Shown here piece by piece: positions 41,838 through 51,900 of a DNA stretch of 64,000 nt (positions within the stretch are counted from its first letter, which is position 1; the number at the start of each line of letters is the position of its first letter). A program made the position numbers and the translations under genes. The stretch spans positions 146,346 through 210,345 of the forward strand of contig DASUHB010000069.1 in the NCBI GenBank assembly GCA_036273715.1. The letters run 5' to 3'. The notes under the pieces are model-generated. The model made no database searches. It worked only from the letters and a program-made list of their open reading frames with translations, and had not been told where the DNA came from. This stretch comes from Gemmatimonadaceae bacterium. Its GTDB lineage: Bacteria; Gemmatimonadota; Gemmatimonadetes; Gemmatimonadales; Gemmatimonadaceae.

Positions 41838-42435
41838 CGTACCTCCTGGCGATGATCACACCGAAGACCACGTGCAGCACTCCGAATCCGGCGATGAGCA
41901 GCCACGTGCTCCAGGCGGCCGGCGCAAACAGTGCGACGGCGCCGAGGAGCATGAACGACGCGCCCATCACCGGGACGGCGCGCACCGAAAACGTTCCTCC
42001 CGTCATCACGCCCGCGCCGTAGAGCACGAGCCAGAGTCCGGGCAGCGTGTCCATGATGCCTAACCGTGACGCCGCGGCCGTGATGATCGCGCCGGCCACG
42101 ATCGGCGGCGCGAACCCGAACACGAACTTCCTGAGCGGCGGCGACACCACCGGCAGCTTGGCCGCCCGCGCTTTCCAGGCCGACGCCGCGAGGCCGATGA
42201 CGATCGAGAGGCCGGCCTCCGCGATCCAGATGCCTAACCAGCGGCCGGTGTTCGGCGGCCCCTGGGCGGCGAGTCCCGCGGCTACCGCGGTGACGCCGAT
42301 CGCCACCTCGCCCCACCCGGACACGGCCGTGAACGATGACGCACTTTCCATCGTCTCGCGGATGAACCGGAGGTCATCGATCGCGCGGTCGTGGAGGGCA
42401 ACGGGCATGTCTGGAAGATACGGCGCGTCCCTCAT
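41830..42435 (-). CDS. Membrane protein paired with winged-helix regulator
   Basis: 201 residues with six hydrophobic segments, e.g. [57 protein letters not shown] and [20 protein letters not shown]. The cytosolic start has [20 protein letters not shown], a helix conserved in this family. Unknown function; first gene of the operon with the regulator. Confidence 0.78.
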   Translation of the reverse strand: MRDAPYLPDMPVALHDRAIDDLRFIRETMESASSFTAVSGWGEVAIGVTAVAAGLAAQGPPNTGRWLGIWIAEAGLSIVIGLAASAWKARAAKLPVVSPPLRKFVFGFAPPIVAGAIITAAASRLGIMDTLPGLWLVLYGAGVMTGGTFSVRAVPVMGASFMLLGAVALFAPAAWSTWLLIAGFGVLHVVFGVIIARRYGG

Positions 42436-42443
42436 CTGTCAAG

Positions 42444-42462
42444 TACTTTGTGTCATAAAGTA
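42444..42462. promoter_or_regulatory. Dyad TACTTT-N7-AAAGTA before the regulator operon
   Basis: Nine bases upstream of the start codon at 42435. TACTTT (42444-42449) and AAAGTA (42457-42462) are perfect inverted halves. Candidate operator of the winged-helix protein encoded in the operon. Confidence 0.45.
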
Positions 42463-42468
42463 GAAACA

Positions 42469-42494
42469 GCCGGCGGCCATCGTTCACCGCCGGC
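42469..42494 (-). terminator. Hairpin after the BNR-repeat gene
   Basis: GCCGGCGG/CCGCCGGC 8-bp stem with a 10-base loop, 19 bases beyond the stop on the minus strand, followed by TGTTTCT. Confidence 0.6.
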
Positions 42495-42512
42495 ATCTGT
42501 TTCCCTACTATA

Positions 42513-45500
42513 TTATAGCTTCACGCCCGGCATCCCGGCCTTCGACGCCACCGCGTTGAACGCGGGCACATCCGTCTTCACCAGCGCGTCGTACTTCGAC
42601 TGATACGACGCGAGGTCGGCCTTCACTCGCGCCAGCTCCGCCTTCACCGGATCGCTCGGTGCCTGATCGTAGACGAACTGTACGCCGAAGCCCACGCCCA
42701 CCAACTGATCGTAGAAGCCCTGCAGATAGTGGATGTCATCCTCCGGCGCTTCGCGCTGCAGCTTCGGATTGTACATCGAATCCATCAGCGCTTTCGCCTT
42801 GTCGTCGAGCTCGTGGGCGGCATGCATCACGGTCGTGTCGGACACGATTCCGTTAGGCGCGAGCGCCACCGCCGTCGAATCGACGCCGGCCAGCTGGCGC
42901 CTCAGGCTGTGCAGCCCGTTCAGGATCGCGTTGGCCGACGACACCTCGTCGCGGAACGCCATTGCCGTGGCCAGCTGCTCCTTCGCCGCCGCCAGATCGT
43001 ACGACAGGTGCGGATCGGACCGCACGTCCACCGGGCGCCGCTCCGTCTGTCCGTTGGCCGTCACGACCGCGGTGTAGGTCCCGGGCAGGACATCCGGGCC
43101 GGGGAACCCGTCGTCCTCGCCGGCGCCGGGAGGCGGGGGCGGCGCGATCGCGAGCTTGGTCGGGCCCTTGTGGTCCAACCGCCAGTCGACCGCGTTCATC
43201 CCGGCCTTGGCGCCGCCGTCCCCGGTGAACACGGTGTCGCCCTGCGCATCGAGGATGGCGATGCGCACCGCGCCCTCGTGCCGGGCTTTCTGCACTGCGT
43301 TAGGCTCGAGCTTTTTGCTCAGCCAGTACCGGATCACGGCCGCGCGCGGCGCGCTCGGCGCGTGGAAAGCCGATGCCGGCGACCCGCCGTACTCGTTCGC
43401 GTGCCAGAGTGTGGCCGGCGACACGTCGAACACGTGGAACGCCGATGAGGCCACCTGCGGGGTCAACGCTTCGAGCGGGGCGATGTCGTCGAGCATGAAG
43501 AGGCCGCGCCCGTGCGTCGCGATGGCCACCGAGCGCGTGTGCTTCACGAAGAGAATGTCGAACACCGCGGCGGTCGGGAACGCGCTCGCCATGGTCTTCC
43601 ACGTCGCGCCGGCGTCGCGGGAGTACCAGAGCCCGTTGTCCGTGCCTAACAGGAGAAATCCCTTCTGCGCCGGATCCTCGCGCACGACGTGCGCCGGATA
43701 CGCGGGCAGTCCGTGCGAGATGGACGTCCAGCTCGCGCCGTAATTCGTGGTCTTGAACACGTACGGTGTGTCGTCGCCGAACTCGTGGTAGTCGAGCGTG
43801 ATGTACGCCGTGCCGGGGTCGAACGGCGACACGCCCACCTGGTACACTCGGCCTTCGTCCGGGAGTCCCTTCACCTTGGGCCGCACGTTCGTCCACGTCT
43901 TGCCGCCGTCCTTCGTCACCTGGACGTTGCCGTCGTCGGTGCCTAACCAGATGACGTTCGTGTCGGTCGGCGCGATCGTGATGGCGAGAATCGTGTTGTA
44001 CGTCTCGGCGCCGGAAATGTCGTACTCGACGTTCCCGCCGCTCGTCACCTGGCGGCTCTTCTCGTTGCGCGTGACGTCGGGGCTGATCTCGGCCCAGTGG
44101 GCGCCGCCGTCGGTGCTCTTGAAGAGCACGTTGCCGCCCAGGAACACTTCGTCCGCGTTAGTCGCCGAGACGGCGATGGGCGATGTCCAGTTGAAGCGAT
44201 ACTTGAGGCTGGATGGCGCCTGCATCTCGACGCCCGGGATGTACGGCCGGATGAGCCGCGACACGCCGGTCTTGAGGTCGAGGCGCGTCACGAACCCGTT
44301 CTGCGAGTCGACGTAAATGATGTTCGAATCGCTGGGCGCCGGCACGGCGTACTCGCCATCGCCGCCGGTCACGGTGTACCACGCCGCCCCGCTGCCGTCG
44401 CCTTCGACCTGATTGCTCGACGGCCCGCACCACGCGTTGTTGTCTTGCAACCCGCCGCACAACCGGAACGGCTGGCGAGAGTCGGCGGCCACCATGTAGA
44501 ACTGGCCGATGGGCAGATTGTTGAGGTAGCGCCAACTGGCGCCGGCGTCGTGGCTGACGTACACGCCGCCGTCGTTGCCCTGGATCATGCGGTTGCCGTC
44601 GGTGGGATCGATCCACAGTGCGTGGTGATCCGGGTGCACGACGTTGCCATCGATCTCGTGCGCGGTGTGCCCGCCGTCGCGGCTCTCCATGAGCTGGAAC
44701 GACGAGAAGTACACGCGGCGGTCGTCGGTGGGCGAGACGTCGATGCGCGAGAAGTAGAACGGCCGCACGTCGAGGGCGTGGTTGCCGCTCACCGACGACC
44801 AGTGGTCGCCCAGGTCGTGCGTCTCCCAGAGGAGCCCGGACTTGGCCTCGACGAGCGCGTAGACGTGCGTCGGATCCGATTTCGAGGTGCCTAACGCGAT
44901 GCGTCCGTAGGGCCCGTCGGGGAGGCCCTCGTGCAGCCGCGTCCAGGTGTCGCCGCCGTCGGTGGAACGCCAGAGCCCGCTCCCCTTCCCGCCGTTTTCG
45001 AGGTTCCACGGGAAGCGCCGCACCTGCCACATGCCGGCGAAGAGCACGCTCGGATTGCCGGGTTCCATCACCAGGTCGGAGGTGCCCGTGGTGTCGTTGA
45101 CGAACAGGACCTTCTTCCAGGTACGTCCGCCATCGGTCGTCCGGAAGACGCCGCGCTCTGCGTTAGGCTTCCACGCGTTCCCGATGGCGGCCACGAAGAC
45201 GCGGTCGCTGTTGGTGGGGTCGATCACGATGCGGGAGATCTGGCCGGCGTCCTTGAGGCCCATGAAGTGCCAGCTCTGCCCCGCATCGGTTGACAGATAG
45301 ACGCCGTGTCCATCGAGCACATCGTTGCGGATGTTGCCCTCGCCGGTGCCCACCCAGACGATGTTCGGATTGTTAGGCGCGAGGGCGATGGCGCCGATGG
45401 ACGCCTCGGGCTGCTTCTCGAACACCGCCTTCCAGGAGATGCCGCCGTCGGTGGTCTTGAACACGCCGCCGCCGCTCGGACCGACGTAGTAGACGTTGGG

Positions 45501-45788
45501 CTGCCCTGGGACGCCGACGACGGCGGCAACGCGGCCGCCGGCCACGGTTGGGCCGATGTTTCGGATGCCGAGCCACGAGAGCGAATCGATGCTCGCGGTG
45601 GATGCGGTGGTGTCGGCCGACGTATCGGCGGCGGCTTTGCGCGGAGCTTTGCCTTTGGCGGGCTGTGCCGCGGGAGCGGTGGACGTGTCTGTGTTCTGCT
45701 TGGCTTGTGCGGTGATCGCCGCGGGCGTGGCCGCAATCACGGCGGCGAGGAACGCTGGAACCCAACGCGAAATGGCCGGACGTGTCAT
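42513..45788 (-). CDS. Secreted sortilin/BNR-repeat (WD40/YVTN-like) glycosyl-hydrolase-type protein
   Basis: 1091 residues from MTRPAISRWVPAFLAAVIAA with a cleavable signal. It is built of repeated BNR/Asp-box units: VFKTTDGGISWKAVFEKQ, GVFRTTDGGRTWKKVLFV, GLWRSTDGGDTWTRLHE, VLFKSTDGGAHWAEISPD, VQVTKDGGKTWTNVRP, YSRDAGATWKTMAS, forming two beta-propellers; then an Fn-like PAQPVEVRSD region (RRPVDVRSDPHLSYDLAAAK) and a helical C-terminus. Such proteins are annotated as glycosyl hydrolases in Acidobacteria and Gemmatimonadota, but no enzyme activity is established. Periplasmic or extracellular. Confidence 0.88.
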   Translation of the reverse strand: MTRPAISRWVPAFLAAVIAATPAAITAQAKQNTDTSTAPAAQPAKGKAPRKAAADTSADTTASTASIDSLSWLGIRNIGPTVAGGRVAAVVGVPGQPNVYYVGPSGGGVFKTTDGGISWKAVFEKQPEASIGAIALAPNNPNIVWVGTGEGNIRNDVLDGHGVYLSTDAGQSWHFMGLKDAGQISRIVIDPTNSDRVFVAAIGNAWKPNAERGVFRTTDGGRTWKKVLFVNDTTGTSDLVMEPGNPSVLFAGMWQVRRFPWNLENGGKGSGLWRSTDGGDTWTRLHEGLPDGPYGRIALGTSKSDPTHVYALVEAKSGLLWETHDLGDHWSSVSGNHALDVRPFYFSRIDVSPTDDRRVYFSSFQLMESRDGGHTAHEIDGNVVHPDHHALWIDPTDGNRMIQGNDGGVYVSHDAGASWRYLNNLPIGQFYMVAADSRQPFRLCGGLQDNNAWCGPSSNQVEGDGSGAAWYTVTGGDGEYAVPAPSDSNIIYVDSQNGFVTRLDLKTGVSRLIRPYIPGVEMQAPSSLKYRFNWTSPIAVSATNADEVFLGGNVLFKSTDGGAHWAEISPDVTRNEKSRQVTSGGNVEYDISGAETYNTILAITIAPTDTNVIWLGTDDGNVQVTKDGGKTWTNVRPKVKGLPDEGRVYQVGVSPFDPGTAYITLDYHEFGDDTPYVFKTTNYGASWTSISHGLPAYPAHVVREDPAQKGFLLLGTDNGLWYSRDAGATWKTMASAFPTAAVFDILFVKHTRSVAIATHGRGLFMLDDIAPLEALTPQVASSAFHVFDVSPATLWHANEYGGSPASAFHAPSAPRAAVIRYWLSKKLEPNAVQKARHEGAVRIAILDAQGDTVFTGDGGAKAGMNAVDWRLDHKGPTKLAIAPPPPPGAGEDDGFPGPDVLPGTYTAVVTANGQTERRPVDVRSDPHLSYDLAAAKEQLATAMAFRDEVSSANAILNGLHSLRRQLAGVDSTAVALAPNGIVSDTTVMHAAHELDDKAKALMDSMYNPKLQREAPEDDIHYLQGFYDQLVGVGFGVQFVYDQAPSDPVKAELARVKADLASYQSKYDALVKTDVPAFNAVASKAGMPGVKL

Positions 45789-46087
45789 GTCGTGGCAGTT
45801 AGTGGCGCGAGGCGCGCCGTTTGAGTGAGCTTGGCCGGGAGAAGGTACCGGCTTGCGCAACCGACGGCCACACCGCACGCCCGCCGCCGGCCGTTGACGG
45901 GCTCTGCAATGTCATAGGAATGTCATCGCACCCATGGCGGAGTGCTCGCGAAATTCTGCCATAAGATTATCTTGGTGACGTTCCACCGGCGACTGGTGAA
46001 CATCGCCATTGGTGTGGCGAAGGCCCGGTGAGGATTGGCGGACAGCACGTACGCATGGAGGCTGAGTACGTTGCGCGAGGTGGCGGC
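45789..46087. other. Divergent spacer
   Basis: 299 bases between the BNR protein and the response regulator. It includes a locally AT-rich stretch (CTGCCATAAGATTATCTTGG near 45956-45975) that may contain the promoters. No repeat or RNA element seen. Confidence 0.35.
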
Positions 46088-46792
46088 ATGACGATGGTGC
46101 TCGTGATCGAAGAAGATCGGACAGCATCCGATTGGCTCGTGAGGACGTTGGAGACCGGAGGGCACCTCGTCGAGGCAGCCGCCAGTGTCGAAACCGCTAT
46201 GGATCGCGTGCGCTCGTTTCCGCGCGCGGATCTGGTGGTGGTCGATCTGGCCCTTCCGCGCACGTCGGGCTTTCAGTTCCTTCGCGATCTGCGGGACGAA
46301 CGCGACGAGGTTCCCGTGCTCGCGTTGAGCACGGAGTGGCGCGAGGCGGATCGAGTCCAGGCGTTTCGGTTAGGCGCCGACCAGGAGGCGGTGTGCCCAA
46401 TCGGGGCGCCCGAGCTCCTGGCGCGCGTGGATCGACTCATCGAGCGCACCCGCGCGCGGCGGCCGAGTCAGCACAGCGCCCAGACCTTCCGCGTGACCTT
46501 CCGTTTTGGCGACGTCGAGGTGAACGCCGCGACGCGCGAGGTGCGGCGTTCCGGCTCGCCGGTGCAGTTGGCTCCCCTCGAGTTGGAGTTGTTGCTGGCG
46601 CTCATTCGGCGCGACGGAGCAGCGGCCGCGCGTGTGGAGCTGCTCAAGGAAGTGTGGGGCTACGAGTCGGACGTGGTGAGTCGCACGCTCGACACCCACG
46701 TGGCGAATCTGCGCGGGAAACTCGAGCGCGATCCCGCGGTCCCCCGGCATATTTTGACGGTGCGCAAGACCGGGTACCGCCTGCAGGCCTGA
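46088..46792 (+). CDS. OmpR-type response regulator, orphan, atypical receiver
   Basis: 234 residues. Receiver 1-120: MTMVLVIEEDRTASDWLVRT (acid pair EED), phospho-acceptor LVVVDLALPRTSGFQFLRDL, Ser in LALSTEW, but the otherwise invariant Lys is lost: GADQEAVCPIGAPELLARVD has Cys-Pro where Lys-Pro is expected. OmpR winged helix at 140-234: LAPLELELLLALIRRDGAAA, VWGYESDVVSRTLDTHVANL, RKTGYRLQA. No kinase gene is near. The missing Lys suggests activation without normal phosphorylation. Start 46088 is preferred for its GAGGTGG site; an upstream ATG at 46055 is possible. Confidence 0.88.
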   Translation: MTMVLVIEEDRTASDWLVRTLETGGHLVEAAASVETAMDRVRSFPRADLVVVDLALPRTSGFQFLRDLRDERDEVPVLALSTEWREADRVQAFRLGADQEAVCPIGAPELLARVDRLIERTRARRPSQHSAQTFRVTFRFGDVEVNAATREVRRSGSPVQLAPLELELLLALIRRDGAAAARVELLKEVWGYESDVVSRTLDTHVANLRGKLERDPAVPRHILTVRKTGYRLQA

Positions 46793-46839
46793 ATGCCCGT
46801 TGGTTTCCCGTCGTTAGGCGATGACGCCTGGGGGGTCGA

Positions 46840-47286
46840 ATGCGAGGCTCGGTGTGCTGCAGCGCGGCGGTCTTCGCCGCGACGGCTCTGGCGTTCGCCT
46901 GCGCGGGCCACGCGCCGCCGAAGACGCGCGCCGGGCCTGCGCGGTCTGATGTGCAGAGCGCCGGCGACGCGATCATTTTGAGCGGCAACATCCTGAGTCA
47001 GCAGAGCCGGTCGTTGCTGACGCTCCTGAAGGCGCGCATTCCTTCAGTTCAGATCGTGGACGATCAGCCTTGCCCGGACGTGTATCTCCGCGGCCGCGCC
47101 ACGATCGTCACCCCATCGAATCCCGCGATCTACGTGGACGGGCAGCGTGCCACGAACACGTGCATCCTCGACATGGTGAACGCCCTGGACATCGATCGCG
47201 TAGAGATCTATCCGTCCGGTGAGCCACGAGGCTATCTGAGCGATCCCTACGGCGTGATCCTGATCTTTCTTCGCACGGTGGACTAA
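46840..47286 (+). CDS. Lipoprotein with TonB-receptor plug-like domain
   Basis: 148 residues. Signal MRGSVCCSAAVFAATALAFA then Cys. The mature part reads SLLTLLKARIPSVQIVDDQP, DVYLRGRATIVTPSNPAIYV, DGQRATNTCILDMVNALDID, RVEIYPSGEPRGYLSDPYGV, ILIFLR. That strand order (R-G-x ... Y-V-D-G ... D-I-x-R-V-E-I-Y-x-G ... Y-G-x-I-x-I) is the plug domain of SusC/TonB receptors, here without a barrel. Small free plug-like lipoproteins occur in Gemmatimonadota; their role is not known. Followed by a strong hairpin. Confidence 0.75.
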   Translation: MRGSVCCSAAVFAATALAFACAGHAPPKTRAGPARSDVQSAGDAIILSGNILSQQSRSLLTLLKARIPSVQIVDDQPCPDVYLRGRATIVTPSNPAIYVDGQRATNTCILDMVNALDIDRVEIYPSGEPRGYLSDPYGVILIFLRTVD

Positions 47287-47288
47287 CA

Positions 47289-47319
47289 GAAGCCCCCCGC
47301 GATGATCGCGGGGGGCTTC
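47289..47319. terminator. Strong bidirectional hairpin between convergent genes
   Basis: GAAGCCCCCCGCG (47289-47301) and CGCGGGGGGCTTC (47307-47319), perfect 13-bp stem, 5-base loop ATGAT, 2 bases after the stop of the plug-like lipoprotein and 28 bases before the SusD stop. No long T-run on either side. Confidence 0.75.
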
Positions 47320-47346
47320 CGATCCTTCACGAGCGTGAGGCGCGCT

Positions 47347-48921
47347 TCACGGGCCGGTCGGCTCGTTGCAGCTGGACGTATGCGTCGGCGCTGCGGTCGG
47401 ATTCGAGTCCCACCACATTCGCGTCGCAAAGTCATCCGGGCCGCCCATGTCCGTCAATGCAGCCTGCACATTGGCGGCGTTTGTCGTGTATTCCGTCTGT
47501 GAATATTCGAAGCGTCGGGGAATGAAGTTGACGATCGCCGCTGGGCCCGCGTGCAGCGTCACTGGCTGACAGGTGCGGCGCCATTCAGCCCAGGCTTGCG
47601 TGCCGTCACCGTAGAGTGCGATCCACTTCTGTACGGCAATTTCATCGAGGCCCGGCGTGCCCGGCGTATACGCCACGCCTGGTTTGCCGAGGAACGTCAC
47701 GACCGCCGCCTGGTCGGTGACACCCCACTGATCCATCGATGCCTGGATGGCGGCGTAGTAGTCAGTCGCCGCCTGCGCAGGGGTCAGTCCACCCATGCTT
47801 CGTTCGGCGGCTTCGGCCTCGATGAACATCACCTCGGCGTACGTCATCAGCTTCGACGGATACTTGAGGCCGGAGCCGTCGCCGTAGGTGCCATAGGAGG
47901 TGGCCCCAGGATAGAAGATGACGCCCGGGCGCGACGCCGTATTGAGATACGCGCCCGCCGCCGCCTGCGACAGACCGTTAGGCATCCCGCCGTAGCCGCC
48001 GGGGAAGAGCGACGAATCCTGGACCGGCTGCGCATAGATGGGAATGCGCGGATCGTCGTTCGCCAACATCGCGTTCATGAGCGTCTGCGACATCCGGTGG
48101 TCGTCGCGGGTCTCGAAGTTGTCTGCCCACGGATTGTCGAACTGACCATCGCCGGGCCACGAGATTTGTGCGTTGTCGTTGTTGCTCGTGAAGACGCCGC
48201 CCGGATCAGCGAGCGCCGCCGCGAGCTGCGTGTTGGCGTCGGCCGGATCGACGTTCACGATCCGCATCGCCAGCCGCATGCGAAGTGAGTTTGCGAACTT
48301 CACCCATTTCGTGACATCTCCACCGTACAACGGGTCCGCCGTCCCGAGGCTCGAGGAATCGCTCGGCGTTTCCATGGCCTGGACAGCCGCCGTAAGGCGC
48401 GTAAAGAACGATGCATAGATGTCCTGTTGTTTGTCGTAGGCGGGCGTGAGCGTGCCGCCGATGGAGTCGAGACCGAGCGCTTGCGAGTACGGGATGTCTC
48501 CCCAGAGGTCGGTCATGTACTCGAAGACCCAGATCTGCATGACCGTCGCCGGTCCCCAGATCTTTGGATTCTGCTCGGCTTCTCCTTTCTGGATCACCTT
48601 GCGGAGATCTTGAAGCTCCTGATAGTAGGCGGCGTCAAACCACGTGTAGGTGTCCGGCCCCTGCAAGCGGGAGTACTGGTCTTCCTGCGGGTATTGTGCT
48701 TCCGCGAGATGCTGGGTGATCCACTCCGTCGAGCGGAGATCGCGTCCGTTCCCCACCCAGTGTGCCCCGGTGACGACGGCATTCGTGAACACGGGACCCG
48801 CTGGTGCGTCGATCGGGTTGTTCGGGTTTGTGTTGATCGTGGGCAAGCTGCTGTTATCGCAGGCCAGCGTACCAACCGCCAGTGCGAGGCCACCCACGAG
48901 CGAGACGATGTGCGTTTTCAT
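47347..48921 (-). CDS. SusD/RagB-family outer-membrane lipoprotein
   Basis: 524 residues. MKTHIVSLVGGLALAVGTLA then Cys forms the lipoprotein signal. Family features: SSLPTINTNPNNPIDAP, QYSRLQGPDTYTWFDAAYYQ, FEYMTDLWGDIPYSQALGLD, ANSLRMRLAMRIVNVDPADA, YPSKLMTYAEVMFIEAEAAE and WAEWRR near the end. It caps the SusC barrel and captures an oligosaccharide or peptide substrate. It follows susC by 27 bases, the standard pair. Confidence 0.93.
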   Translation of the reverse strand: MKTHIVSLVGGLALAVGTLACDNSSLPTINTNPNNPIDAPAGPVFTNAVVTGAHWVGNGRDLRSTEWITQHLAEAQYPQEDQYSRLQGPDTYTWFDAAYYQELQDLRKVIQKGEAEQNPKIWGPATVMQIWVFEYMTDLWGDIPYSQALGLDSIGGTLTPAYDKQQDIYASFFTRLTAAVQAMETPSDSSSLGTADPLYGGDVTKWVKFANSLRMRLAMRIVNVDPADANTQLAAALADPGGVFTSNNDNAQISWPGDGQFDNPWADNFETRDDHRMSQTLMNAMLANDDPRIPIYAQPVQDSSLFPGGYGGMPNGLSQAAAGAYLNTASRPGVIFYPGATSYGTYGDGSGLKYPSKLMTYAEVMFIEAEAAERSMGGLTPAQAATDYYAAIQASMDQWGVTDQAAVVTFLGKPGVAYTPGTPGLDEIAVQKWIALYGDGTQAWAEWRRTCQPVTLHAGPAAIVNFIPRRFEYSQTEYTTNAANVQAALTDMGGPDDFATRMWWDSNPTAAPTHTSSCNEPTGP

Positions 48922-48948
48922 GATGCGTGTCTCTCCGATTCGTGGTGG

Positions 48949-51900
48949 TTAGGGCGTGACCTGGAGCGAGATACCGATCGACTTCACGTTAGGCAGCGCG
49001 GCGAATTCAACACCCTGGAAATTGCCGGCCTGCATGGCAAACTCCGGATCGATGTTCGGCACTTTGGTATCGGTCCAGAGGTTGCGGCCGAAGACGGCGA
49101 TGTTCAGTTGCGATACGTGCATCATGCCGGTCAGCGAGCGCGGCACATCGATGCCAGCACGCACCTCGCGGAGCTTGATGTAGCTGTCCTTGTACACGAA
49201 CGGCTGGTGAATCTCGAACAAACTCTGCTCGTATTCCTCGGTCGTGACGACCGTCGTGTTAGGCTGTCCCGTGGCTTGGTCGATGCCCTTGATCACCAGC
49301 CCAGGATCGTTCCAGTCCTTTTCGCGGCCGTGCAGGGTCGAGGCGAGCACGCCGGTTTCCACGCCGAAAAAGTTCGTGACGCTGAAGATCGATCCGCCCT
49401 CATGGATGTCGAGTAAGGCGGAGAGCGTCACGTTCTTGATGCGGAATTCGTTGTTCCACCCGCCGGTCCAGTCGGGCTGCACCGTACCCAGTACCTTTTG
49501 CGGCCCGATCTGCGGCAGGCCGCCAGAAAGCAGCAGTTGCCCGGTGGCACTGTCACGCAGCTCGGTGTATCCGTACAGTGCGCCGTAGGGTTGACCCTTT
49601 CGTGCTTCGACGTTCAACGCCCACGAGCTTCCGAGCACGATCGTCTCGATGCCTGGAGACAGCGCGTCGACCCTGCTGCGATTCATCGCGAAACTGAAGG
49701 TCGTGTTCCACTCGAACGTGCCGGCGTGGGTGCGCACCGGCGTAAGGTTGAGCAGCGCTTCGAATCCTTTGTTCGTGATTTTGCCGGCGTTGATCCATTT
49801 CTCCTGGTAGCCGGTGGTCGGCGATACCGGCACCGCGATGATCTGGTTCGACGTCGCCTTGTCGTAGTAGGACATGTCGATGCTCGCGCGGTCGCCGAAC
49901 AGACCGATCTCGGCGCCGACTTCGTCGGACCGCGTGATTTCCGGCTTCAGATCGGGATTGGCCAGTGCATCGGCGAGCGAGTACAGCTGCTGCCCCGCAA
50001 ATTTCGTCGATTGCCCGTTGAACGTCGTGGCCAGCGAGTAGGGCTGCGCGCTGCTGCCGACCTTGGCGATCGCGCCGCGCAGTTTGACGTAGGAGAGCAC
50101 GTTCGATTTGAGCGACGGGATCGCGTTCGTCAGGATGACCGAGGTGTTCACGGACGGGTAGAAATACGAATTCTTGTTCGCCGGCAGCGTCGACGACCAG
50201 TCGTTGCGCGCCGTGCCTTCGACGGTCCACCACTGATCCCACGTGAACGACGCCGACCCGAACACGCTGTTCGTCTGCAGCTTTTCGGCGTACTGGTCGA
50301 GCGTCGGCGCGATGGCCGCGTTGCTCACGTTGTAGATGCCCGGAACAGAAATGCCTAACGTCTGCTGTTGATTGTCGGCGAAGGACTGCTTGTTCTCCGC
50401 GGCAGCGAGGAGGCCATCGACCTGCAGCCGGCTCGTGAGCTGCTTGGTGGCATTGAGCAGCGCCGTGGTCGTGTAATCAGTCTGGTTGTCGTTGTAGAGC
50501 GTGAATGCGCCCGCATAGCCCAACTTGGCGAATCCGGCCCCGGCCCAACTCGTATTCTGCGACGCGATGTCCTGGGAGTTGGTGGTGTTGAAGATGTTGC
50601 CGCCCGCGCGCCCCGTTGCCGACAGCCAGTCGGTGATCTGATACGTCGCGCTCACCGATCCGATGTACTGGTTGCGCGTATCGGACTGCGGATTGTCGTA
50701 CTGCAGGAAGTACGGGTTGCTGTGATAGTTGGTGTTCCAGTTGTAGCGATTGCCGAATGCGTCGAACTTGTTGTAGTTGGCCTTGAGCGCCGCCATGTCC
50801 ACTTGGCGACCGAACCACACGTCGAGCCCTTCGAGAATGCCGGCGTTGTAGCCGACGCCGGGTCGATTGAGTCCATTGTTGCGCAGGAACTCGAGGCTGG
50901 CATTCGTGGTGAGCTTGTTGCCGATCTTGAGATTGCCGGCGAGAGAGCTCGTCCACTTGTGCAAGAAGTTGTTCGGCACGACGCCGTCGACGTTCTGCAC
51001 TCCGACCGCCATGCGTGCGTTCGCGGCGTTGGTGCCACCGCTCACCGACAAGTCGATGTCGGTGGTGCCGCCGGTGTTGAAGAACGAGGCGACGTTATTC
51101 GGATGCGCGATCCACGGCTGGCCCGGCCCGGTGAACTGATCGATGGGCTGGCCATTGAGCCGTGGACCGTAGCTCTGGTCATCTCCGTCCGCGATGCCGT
51201 GGCCCTCTCCGTCATAGTAGCTGAACTGCCCGGCGGAGCCCTGTCCGTACTCGTTTTGGAAGTCGGGGAGAATGCCGACTTTGTCAAACGAGTAGCTCGT
51301 CGTCAGGCGCGTTTCAATCTTACCGTCGCTGTTGGCGCCGTGCTTGGTCGTGATGATGACGGCGCCGTTGGCCGCCTCGGCGCCGTACAACGCTGCCGCA
51401 TTCGGTCCCTTCAAAACGGTGATCGACGCGATGTCGTCCTGATTGATGTCGCTGATCGTACTGCCGTAGTCCCATCCGCCATTGGCGTCCGCACCGCCTT
51501 GATTGAAATAACTGCCGCGGTTCCGATTCCGAATCGGAATTCCATCGACGACGAATAGCGGATTGTTATCACCGGTGATCGAGTTCGACCCACGAATGCG
51601 GATGTCGACCGAGCCGCCCTGCGTGCCCGGCGAGGTGATCTCGACACCGGAGACCTTGGCGCCCAACTGATTGAGGAAGTTGTCCGTGTGGGCGGTGTTC
51701 AATTGGTCGGCACTCACCGATTGCGTGGAGGTGCCGAGTTGGCTCTTCTGCTTCTCCTGTCCCTCGGCGACGACCACCATTCCCTGCAGCTGGACCGGCG
51801 CCGCTTCGAGCGTGAAGTCCACGACGTTGGTGCCTGCAGAGAGCTTCACACTCGTGGCGTGCTCGCGATAGCCGATGAGGCGTGCGGCGATGGTGACCGT

